Source: Archivesica marissinica (Eukaryota > Mollusca > Bivalvia > Venerida > Vesicomyidae). From it: a stretch of 64,000 nt of DNA. Both the position numbers and the translations under genes were made by a program. The stretch spans positions 38,017,952-38,081,951 of the forward strand of contig CM026397.1 of NCBI GenBank assembly GCA_014843695.1. Direction: 5' to 3'. This document shows positions 54,012 to 64,000 of the stretch, piece by piece. Position 1 is the first letter of the stretch, and every line of letters begins with the position of its first letter. Under the pieces are notes generated by a model. The model was not told the origin of the DNA and made no database searches. It worked only from the letters and a program-made list of their open reading frames with translations.

Positions 54012-54206
54012 TCTGGCCTCTGTGGTGTAATAGATATGGTGTCAGAAGTTTGAGCCCATATCGCCCACCCCCTGTAACAACTTTAAATCCACATTGATTC
54101 GTCTCTCCTTCGCTGCGATGCATTCCATCTGGAATTCGTTCTCGAGAGCAATTAATTTAATGTCGTAAGAACTTGTTTTGCAATCAAGCTTAAAAGACAT
54201 TAGTAT
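54012..54206 (+). mobile_element. Degenerate SINE family 1 copy
   Basis: GGTGTAATAGATATGGTG, GAAGTTTGAGCCC, GCTGCGATGCATTCCATC, CTCGAGAGCAATTAAT and GCAATCAAGCTTAAAA in family order. Confidence 0.7.
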
Positions 54207-54574
54207 ATATAAACATACCTTTCTAGTAAGCGTGTATAGTGCTTATTTTTGCCTGATGTCCATCTTGAGATAGTTGATGAAATATGATGCTTTGTCGGTC
54301 GAGAGTAACATTAATGAGTAGTGTTGTCAGTGCCTGGTAACCTCTATATTATGTAGTTTGTTTGTTTGAATTGTTTGTGAAGTTGCAGTTACATTTGATA
54401 CAGTTAAGTTGGGACATTACAAACCATAATGGGGCCCCTTAATTCCTGTCTGCCCAAAGCTTATACAGTTACGTTAGACGTGTCGCAGTCGCTCCGATCA
54501 GTCTGATACCAGTGAACGATTGGTGTTAGCTTAGCTGGTTGTTATGGCAAATTTGTAACTCTAATATATAACAG

Positions 54575-54721
54575 TACAGTCAAACCTGTCTTATGCGTGG
54601 TTAAGATTGGTGGCTTAGCACAGGTGGCTGCTTAGTAGAGGTTATCTGCTGAACCAATTGCCACACTGGGAGTTTGGTTACTGACTGCTTAATAGAGGTG
54701 ACTGCTAACAGTTAGACTGTA
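54575..54721. mobile_element. TA-flanked mariner-type MITE, copy 3
   Basis: TACAGTCAAACCTGTCTTA at the left; GTTAGACTGTA at the right, more diverged; inner GGTGGCTGCTTAGTAGAGG. Confidence 0.65.
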
Positions 54722-54994
54722 GTAAAGTTACAGTGGTACTTTAACAGTAAAATTGGGCCATGAACAGACAATGTCAGTAGTTCACTCTTACTTTTGATCA
54801 TACTTTCAATTCTTTCAATAATTTAAGAAATTGTCTTCGTCTTTATTCATTATATATTTAAAAAATGCGTTTATTTAATGCTCGCGCAATTGTGAAGTTG
54901 CTTGATGGGTGATATTGTAATCGGGAAACTGAAGGTTCCACTATTTGGGAAATACTGTCAAACTTGTATGTGCGCCTACCTGTAATAAAAGATC

Positions 54995-55160
54995 ATCAAA
55001 CGTCTGTGTGCGTTCCTTGGCAACTAGACGGAGCACTGTAGAAATCATCTCCGTGTGTTTCCTTGGCAACTAGACAGAGCACTGTAGAAATTATCTCTGT
55101 GTGCGTTCCTTGGCAACTAGACGGAGCACTGTAGAAATCATCTCTGTGTGTTTCCTTGAC
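54995..55160 (+). repeat. About 47-bp tandem repeat, 3-4 copies
   Basis: TGTGTGCGTTCCTTGGCAAC then TAGACGGAGCACTGTAGAAA and TCATCTC. Confidence 0.9.
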
Positions 55161-55720
55161 AACATCTTGGGAACTAGACGAACACGAGTGACCTTGTGTA
55201 CACAGGGAATGTACACACTCGACAAAATTTCTAGTCACCATATAAATATTATATTGTTATTTAATGCATTTTATTCCAGATAATTATACAGCAATTCATT
55301 TTGCATAGAGTAATAAAATGTATTAAATAAGATGATAATGAATACTCGTATTATATGGTTATTTGGCATCAAATACTGTAAAAACATCGAGTGACCTGTG
55401 TACACATAGAATGTATAGAGATGCTGCTACGTGCAAAGAGATGCTGCTACGTGCAAGTTTGATCTATTACTGAAGTTTCCTGTTCCATATGCTTCAATAC
55501 TAGCACCTTACTAGCCTGCCATAGTGCCCGGGCTCTCACAGTATCTATGGTAACATTTGTTAATCTCTGCTGGACGTTGTAACATACATAGTTCTCAACT
55601 GTAAGCTGTATTTGTATTTTTACATGTCTACATACATTTAATAAAAACTATAAACAAGATGCTGTTTGTCCTTGTGATTCCACTTATTTTTAATGTTCCT
55701 TTTAACTCCTGCATCCACAT

Positions 55721-57050
55721 TGACTAGCCATTGCATCCACGACTGTCCAGTACATTATTACATAATGTCAACTAGCCGTTGCATCCGCGACTGTCCAGTA
55801 CATTATTACATAATGTCAACTAGCCGTTGCATCCGCGACTGTCCAGTACATTATTACATAATGTCAACTAGCCGTTGCATCCACGACTGTCCAGTACATT
55901 ATTACGTAATGTCAACTAGCCGTTGCATCCACGACTGTCCAGTACATTATTACGTAATGTCAACTAGCCGTTGCATCCACGACTGTCCAGTACATTATTA
56001 CGTAATGTCAACTAGCCGTTGCATCCACGACTGTCCAGTACATTATTACGTAATGTCAACTAGCCGTTGCATCCACGACTGTCCAGTACATTATTACGTA
56101 ATGTCAACTAGCCGTTGCATCCACGACTGTCCAGTACATTATTACGTAATGTCAACTAGCCGTTGCATCCACGACTGTCCAGTACATTATTACGTAATGT
56201 CAACTAGCCGTTGCATCCACGACTGTCCAGTACATTATTACGTAATGTCAACTAGCCGTTGCATCCACGACTGTCCAGTACATTATTACGTAATGTCAAC
56301 TAGCCGTTGCATCCACGACTGTCCAGTACATTATTACGTAATGTCAACTAGCCGTTGCATCCACGACTGTCCAGTACATTATTACGTAATGTCAACTAGC
56401 CGTTGCATCCACGACTGTCCAGTACATTATTACGTAATGTCAACTAGCCGTTGCATCCACGACTGTCCAGTACATTATTACGTAATGTCAACTAGCCGTT
56501 GCATCCACGACTGTCCAGTACATTATTACGTAATGTCAACTAGCCGTTGCATCCACGACTGTCCAGTACATTATTACGTAATGTCAACTAGCCGTTGCAT
56601 CCACGACTGTCCAGTACATTATTACGTAATGTCAACTAGCCGTTGCATCCACGACTGTCCAGTACATTATTACGTAATGTCAACTAGCCATTGCATCCAC
56701 GACTGTCCAGTACACTATTACGTAATGTCAACTCGCCATTGCATCCACGACTGTCCAGTACATTATTACTTAATGTCAACTCGCCATTGCATCCACGACT
56801 GTCCAGTACATTATTACTTAATGTCAACTAGCCATTGCATCCACGACTGTCCAGTACATTCTTACGTAATGTCAACTAGCCATTGCATCCATGACTGTCC
56901 AGTACATTATTACATGTCAACTAGCCATTGCATCCACGACTGTCCATTACATAATGTCAACTAGCCATTGCATCCACGACTGTGCAGTACATTAGTACAT
57001 AATGTCAACTAGCCGTTGCATCCACGACTGTCCAGTACATTATTACATAA
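55721..57050 (+). repeat. 48-bp satellite, subfamily A, about 27 copies
   Basis: Unit TGTCAACTAGCCGTTGCATC, CACGACTGTCCAGTACATTA, TTACGTAA. Copies from about 55870 to 56690 are virtually identical. 18 units at exact 48-bp spacing (55901 to 56726) carry ATTACGTAAT. Edge units are more varied (ATTACATAAT, ATTACTTAAT). Confidence 0.97.
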
Positions 57051-60000
57051 TCGAATGTTGGCTAGCCATTGCATCCATGGCTAAGATTATAACGTAATGT
57101 CGACTAGCCATTGCATCCATGGCTGTTCAAGAGATTATAACCGATTGTTGGCTATCCAGGACACTATAACCAAATGTTAGCTAGCCATTGCATCCACAGC
57201 TGTCCAAGATTATAACCAAATGTTGGCTGTCCAAGAAATTATAACCGAATGTTGGCTGGCCATTGCATCCACAGCTGTCCAAGATTATAACCAAATGTTG
57301 GCTATCCATGGCTGTCCAAGAAATTATAACCGAATGTTGGCTGGCCAAGAGATTATAACCGACTGTTGGCTAGCCATGGCTGTCCAAGAAATTATATCCG
57401 AATGTTGGCTAGCCATTGCATCCATGGCTGACCAAGAGATTATAACCGAATGTTGGCTAGCCATTGCATCCACGGCTGACCAAGAGATTATAACCGACTG
57501 TTGGCTAGCCATTGCATCCACGGCTGACCAAGAGATTATAACCGACTGTTGGCTGTCCAAGAAATTATATCCGAATGTTGGCTAGCTATTGCATCCATGG
57601 CTGTCCAAGAGATTATAACTGACTGTTGGCTAGCCATTGCATCCACGGTGGCCAAGAAATTATATCCGAATGTTGGCTAGCTATTGCATCCATGTCTATC
57701 CAAGAGATTATAACCGAATGTTGGCTGTCCAAGAGATTATAACCAAAATTAATGTCTAGCCATGGCTGTCCAAGAAATTATAACCGAATGTTGGCTAGGA
57801 ATTGCATCCATGGCTATCCAAGAGATTATAACCGAATGTTGGCTGTCCAAGAGATTATAACCAAATGTCTAGCCATTGCATCCATGGCTGTCCACGAAAT
57901 TATATCCAAATGTTGGCTAGGCATTGCATATACCGCTGTCCAAGAGATTATATCCAAATGTTGTCTAGGCATTGCATATACCGCTGTCCAAGAAATTATA
58001 TCCAAATGATGTCTAGGCATTGCATCCACGGCCGTCCAAGAGATTATATCCAAATGTTGGCTAGGCATTGCATCCACGGCTGTTCAAGAGAGTATATCCA
58101 AATGTTGGCTAGGCATTGCATCCATGGCTGTCCAAGAGATTATATCCAAATGTTGGCTAGGCATTGCATATACCGCTGTCCAAGAGATTATATCCAAATG
58201 TTGTCTAGGCATTGCATATACCGCTGTCCAAGAGATTTGTATCCAAATGTTGTCTAGGCATTGCATCCACGGCTGTCCAAGAGATTATATCCAATGTTGG
58301 CTAGGCATTGCATCCACGGCTGTCCAAGAGAGTATATCCAAATGTTGGCTAGGCATTGCATCCACGGCTGTCCAAGAGATTATATCCAAATGTTGGCTAG
58401 GCATTGCATACACGGCTGTCCAAGAGATTATATCCAAATGTTGGCTAGGCATTGCATCCACGGCTGTCCAAGAGATTATATCCAAATGTTGGCTGTCCAA
58501 GAGATTATATCCAAATGTTGGCTAGGCATTGCATCTATGGCTGTCCAAGAGATTATATCCAAATGTTGTCTAGGCATTGCATCCACGGCTGTCCAAGAGA
58601 TTATATCCAAATGTTGTCTAGGCATTGCATCCATGGCTGTCCAAGAGATTATATCCAAATGTTGTCTAGGCATTGCATCCACGGCTGTCCAAGAGATTAT
58701 ATCCAAATGTTGGCTAGGCATTGCATACACCGCTGTCCAAGAGATTATATCCAAATGTTGGCTAGGCATTGCATCCACGGCTGTCCAAGAGATTATATCC
58801 AAATGTTGGCTAGGCATTGCATCCATGGCTGTCCAAGAGATTATAACCAAATGTTGGCTGGCATTGCATCCATGGCCGGTCGTGAGATTATTACTTAATA
58901 TTTGCTAGCCAATGCATCCACGGCTGTCCAAGAGATTATATCCAAATGTTGGCTAGGCATTGCATCCATGGCTGTCCAAGAGATTATATCCAAATGTTGG
59001 CTAGGCATTGCATCCATGGCCGGTCGTGAGATTATTACTTAATGTTTGCTAGCCAATGCATCCACGGCTGTCCAAGAGATTATATCCAAATGTTGGCTAG
59101 GCATTGCATCCATGGCTGTCCAAGAGATTATATCCAAATGTTGGCTAGGCATTGCATCCATGGCCTGTCGTGAGATTATTACTTAATGTTTGCTAGCCAA
59201 TGCATCCAGGGCTGTCCAAGAGATTATAACCAAATGTTGGCTAGGCATTGCATCCACGGCTGTCCAAGAGATTATAACCAAATGTTGGCTAGGCATTGCA
59301 TCCATTGCTGTCCAAGAGATTATATCCAAATGTTGGCTAGGCATTGCATCCACGGCTGTCCAAGAGATTATAACCAAATGTTGGCTAGGCATTGCCTACA
59401 CCGCTGTCCAAGAGATTATATCCAAATGTTGGCTAGGCATTGCATACACGGCTGTCCAAGAGATTATATCCAAATGTTGTCTAGGCATTGCATCCATGGC
59501 TGTCCAAGAGATTATATCCAAATGTTGGCTAGGCATTGCATACACCGCTGTCCAAGAGATTATAACCAAATGTTGGCTAGGCATTGCATCCATGGCTGTC
59601 CAAGAGATTATATCCAAATGTTGGCTAGGCATTGCATACACCGCTGTCCAAGAGATTATAACCAAATGTTGGCTAGGCATTGCATCCATGGCTGTCCAAG
59701 AGATTATATCCAAATGTTGGCTAGGCATTGCATACACGGCTGTCCAAGAGATTATATCCAAATGTTGGCTAGGCATTGCATCCATGGCTGTCCAAGAGAT
59801 TATATCCAAATGTTGGCTAGGCATTGCATCCATGGCTGTCCAAGAGATTATATCCAAATGTTGGCTAGGCATTGCATCCACGGCTGTCCAAGAGATTATA
59901 TCCAAATGTTGGCTAGGCATTGCATACACGGCTGTCCAAGAGATTATATCCAAATGTTGGCTAGGCATTGCATCCATGGCTGTCCAAGAGATTATATCCA

Positions 60001-63000
60001 ATGTTGGCTAGGCATTGCATCCACGGCTGTCCAAGAGATTATATCCAAATGTTGGCTAGGCATTGCATCCACGGCTGTCCAAGAGATTATATCCAAATGT
60101 TGGCTAGGCATTGCATCCATGGCTGTCCAAGAGATTATATCCAAATGTTGGCTAGGCATTGCATCCATGGCTGTCCAAGAGATTATATCCAAATGTTGGC
60201 TAGGCATTGCATCCATGGCTGTCCAAGAGATTATATCCAAATGTTGGCTAGGCATTGCATCCACGGCTGTCCAAGAGATTATATCCAAATGTTGGCTAGG
60301 CATTGCATCCACCGCTGTCCAGAGATTATATTAATGTTGGCTGTCCAAGAGATTATATCCAAATGTTGGCTAGGCATTGCATCCACGGCTGTCCAAGAGA
60401 TTATATCCAAATGTTGGCTAGGCATTGCATCCATGGCTGTCCAAGAGATTATATCCAAATGTTGGCTAGGCATTGCATCCACGGCTGTCCAAGAGATTAT
60501 ATCCAAATGTTGGCTAGGCATTGCATACACCGCTGTCCAAGAGATTATATCCAAATGTTGGCTAGGCATTGCATACACGGCTGTTCAAGAGATTATATCC
60601 AAATGTTGTCTAGGCATTGCATCCATGGCTGTCCAAGAGATTATATCCACATGTTGGCTAGGCATTGCATACACCGCTGTCCAAGAGATTATAACCAAAT
60701 GTTGACTAGGCATTGCCTCCATGGCTGTCCAAGAGATTATATCCAAATGTTGGCTAGGCATTGCATACACCGCTGTCCAAGAGATTATAACCAAATGTTG
60801 GCTAGGCATTGCATCCATGGCTGTCCAAGAGATTATATCCAAATGTTGGCTAGGCATTGCATACACGGCAGTCCAAGAAATTATATCCAAATGTTGGCTA
60901 GGCATTGCATCCATGGCTGTCCAAGATATTATATCCAAATGTTGGCTAGGCATTGCATCCATGGCTGTCCAAGAGATTATATCCAAATGTTGGCTAGGCA
61001 TTGCATCCACGGCTGTCCAAGACATTATATCCAAATGTTGGCTAGGCATTGCATACACGGCTGTCCAAGAGATTATATCCAAATGTTGGCTAGGCATTGC
61101 ATCCATGGCTGTCCAAGACATTATATCCAATGTTGGCTAGGCATTGCATACACGGCTGTCCAAGATATTATATCCAAATGTTGGCTAGGCATTGCATTCA
61201 CGGCTGTCCAAGAGATTATATCCAAATGTTGGCTAGGTATTGCATCCATGGCTGTCCAAGACATTATATCCAACTGTTGGCTAGGCATTGCATCCATGGC
61301 TGTCCAAGAGATTATATCCAAATGTTGGCTAGGCATTGCATCCATGGCTGTCCAAGAGATTATATCCAAATGTTGTCTAGGCATTGCATACACAGCTGTC
61401 CAAGAGATTATATCCAAATGTTGGCTAGGCATTGCATACACCGCTGTCCAAGAGATTATATTCAAATGTTGGCTGTCCAAGAGATTATATCCAAATGTTG
61501 GCTAGGCATTGCATCCATGACTGTGCAAGAGATTATATCCAAATGTTGGCTAGGCATTGCATCCATGGCTGTCCAAGAGATTATATCCAAATGTTGTCTA
61601 GGCATTGCATACACAGCTGTCCAAGAGATTATATCCAAATGTTGGCTAGGCATTGCATACACCGCTGTCCAAGAGATTATATTCAAATGTTGGCTGTCCA
61701 AGAGATTATATCCAAATGTTGGCTAGGCATTGCATCCATGACTGTGCAAGAGATTATATCCAAATGTTGGCTAGGCATTGCATCCATGGCTGTCCAAGAG
61801 ATTATATCCAAATGTTGGCTAGGCATTGCATCCACGGCTGTCCAAGAGATTATATCCAAATGTTGGCTAGGCATTGCATACACCGCTGTCCAAGAGATTA
61901 TATCCAAATGTTGGCTAGGCATTGCATCCACGGCTGTCCAAGAGATTATAACCAAATGTTGTCTAGGCATTGCATCCACGGCTGTCCAAGAGATTATATC
62001 CAAATGTTGGCTAGGCATTGCATACACCGCTGTCCAAGAGATTATATCCAAATGTTGGCTAGGCATTGCATCCACGGCTGTCCAAGAGATTATATCCAAA
62101 TGTTGGCTAGGCATTGCATCCACGGCTGTCCAAGAGATTATATCCAAATGTTGGCTAGGCATTGCATCCACGGCTGTCCAAGAGATTATATCCAAATGTT
62201 GGCTAGGCATTGCATCCACGGCTGTCCAAGAGATTATATCCAAATGTTGGCTAGGCATTGCATCCACGGCTGTCCAAGAGATTATATCCAAATGTTGGCT
62301 AGGCATTGCATCCATGGCTGTCCAAGAGATTATAACCAAATGTTGTCTAGCCATTGCATCCATGGCCGGTCGTGAGATTATTACTTAATGTTTGCTAGCC
62401 AATGCATCCACGGCTGTCCAAGAGATTATATCCAAATGTTGGCTAGGCATTGCATCCATGACTGTCCAAGAGATTATATCCAAATGTTGGCTAGGCATTG
62501 CATCCATGGCCGGTCGTGAGATTATTACTTAATGTTTGCTAGCCAATGCATCCACGGCTGTCCAAGAGATTATATCCAAATGTTGGCTAGGCATTGCATC
62601 CATGGCTGTCCAAGAGATTATATCCAAATGTTGGCTAGGCATTGCATCCATGGCTGTCCAAGAGATTATATCCAAATGTTGGCTAGGCATTGCATACACG
62701 GCTGTCCAAGAGATTATAACCAAATGTTGGCTAGGCATTGCATACACAGCTGTCCAAGAGATTATATCCAAATGTTGGCTAGGCATTGCATACACCGCTG
62801 TCCAAGAGATTATATCCAAATGTTGGCTAGGCATTGCATACACCGCTGTCCAAGAGATTATATCCAAATGTTGGCTGTCCAAGAGATTATATCCAAATGT
62901 TGGCTAGGCATTGCATCCATGACTGTGCAAGAGATTATATCCAAATGTTGGCTAGGCATTGCATCCATGGCTGTCCAAGAGATTATATCCAAATGTTGGC

Positions 63001-64000
63001 TAGGCATTGCATCCACGGCTGTCCAAGAGATTATATCCAAATGGTGGCTAGGCATTGCATACACCGCTGTCCAAGAGATTATATCCAAATGTTGGCTAGG
63101 CATTGCATCCGCTGCTGTCCAAGAGATTATAACCAAATGTTGTCTAGGCATTGCATACACCGCTGTCCAAGAGATTATATCCAAATGTTGGCTAGGCATT
63201 GCATACACCGCTGTCCAAGAGATTATATCCAAATGTTGGCTAGGCATTGCATCCACGGCTGTCCAAGAGATTATAACCAAATGTTGTCTAGGCATTGCAT
63301 ACACCGCTGTCCAAGAGATTATATCCAAATGTTGGCTAGGCATTGCATCCACGGCTGTCCAAGAGATTATATCCAAATGTTGGCTAGGCATTGCATACAC
63401 GGCTGTCCAAGAGATTATAACCAAATGTTGTCTAGGCATTGCATCCACGGCTGTCCAAGAGATTATATCCGAATGTTGGCTAGGCATTGCATACACGGCT
63501 GTCCAAGAGAGTATATCCAAATGTTGGCTAGGCATTGCATACACGGCTGTCCAAGACATTATATCCAAATGTTGGCTAGGCATTGCATCCACGGCTGTCC
63601 AAGAGATTATATCCAAATGTTGGCTAGGCATTGCCTCCACGGCTGTCCAAGAGATTATATCCAAATGTTGGCTAGGCATTGCATCCACGGCTGTCCAAGA
63701 GATTATATCCAAATGTTGGCTAGGCATTGCATCCACGGCTGTCCAAGAGATTATATCCAAATGTTGGCTAGGCATTGCATCTACGACTGTCCAAGACATT
63801 ATATCCAAATGTTGGTTAGGCATTGCATCCACGGCTGTCCAAGAGATTATAACAGAATGTTGGTTAGGCATTGCATCAACGGCTGTCCAAGAGATTATAT
63901 CCAAATGTTGGCTAGGCATTGCATACACGGCTGTCCAAGAGATTATATCCAAATGTTGGCTAGGCATTGCATCTACGGCTGTTCAAGACATTATATCCAA
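57051..64000 (+). repeat. 48-bp satellite, subfamily B, about 145 copies, continues past the window
   Basis: Unit GGCTAGGCATTGCATCCACG, GCTGTCCAAGAGATTATATC, CAAATGTT. It aligns base by base with subfamily A (GCTAGCCATTGCATCCACG, CTGTCC). Units at 57051-57860 (AACCGAATG, GACCAAGAG, TAGCCATTG) are intermediate. Variants ATCCACGG, ATCCATGG, ATACACCG and ATACACGG alternate. Long open frames on both strands are artefacts of a stop-free 48-bp unit. Confidence 0.97.

Larger units (their letters stand above)
51067..55720. other. Downstream region between arrays, no gene
   Basis: Apart from the MITEs, the SINE and the short array listed above, I see no coding or RNA gene here. AATAAA at 55640-55645 is followed by a TG-rich stretch and could be a polyadenylation site of any + strand transcript. 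Confidence 0.45.

Noticed and set aside
55693..56964. 423-codon frame with Cys-rich 16-residue repeat (CIHDCPVHYYVM)
   Set aside because: It is the 48-bp satellite read in one frame. Near-identity is at the DNA level with no synonymous drift, and the related subfamily is open in all frames too.
57865..63967. Many 100-400-codon frames on both strands
   Set aside because: All are phases of the same stop-free 48-bp satellite and break wherever a 1-base unit-length change occurs.

Overview
This window looks like animal nuclear DNA carrying part of one split neuronal-type RNA-binding protein gene inside an exceptionally repeat-rich locus. The gene is an ELAV/Hu family member on the + strand. Exons at 1727-1830, 4826-4979 or 5143-5296, 32035-32269 and 42665-43010 splice in frame to give the end of RRM1, all of RRM2, the hinge and all of RRM3 up to the stop codon. 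The N-terminus and the first half of RRM1 lie upstream of the window. Long introns, tRNA-derived SINEs, many TTAA-flanked MITEs and a Tc1-like element point to an invertebrate. My best guess is a bivalve mollusc, from remembered similarity of the SINEs and palindromic MITEs; this is inference.

The most notable gene feature is a tandem pair of 154-nt exons (4826-4979 and 5143-5296), both encoding the first half of RRM2. They keep 43 of 51 residues, yet 29 of those 43 shared codons differ synonymously. Both have good splice sites and the same phases. Because 154 is not a multiple of 3, only splicing in exactly one keeps the reading frame. This is the signature of old, selected, mutually exclusive exons.

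Layout: 1-1726 is intron with two MITEs and part of a third family. 1727-5296 holds three exons and a 12-copy 27-mer array. 5297-32034 is a 26.7-kb intron with about 12 minisatellite arrays, at least seven SINE copies, a decayed Tc1 element (21753-23236) and several MITEs. 32035-32269 is the RRM2/hinge exon. 32270-42664 is a 10.4-kb intron with large arrays (28-, 42/35-, 19/22- and 20-mers). 42665-43010 is the terminal coding exon. 43011-55720 is 3' UTR and/or intergenic DNA with further arrays. From 55.7 kb to the window end (and beyond) runs a 48-bp satellite in two related subfamilies.

By my approximate spans about 23 kb of the 64 kb is tandem repeat. Several arrays appear to have grown out of pieces of transposable elements (a SINE head, MITE ends, the end of another dispersed repeat). 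The many long reading frames in the arrays are artefacts of stop-free units and are not annotated as genes. No protein gene other than the ELAV-like gene and the dead transposase could be supported.
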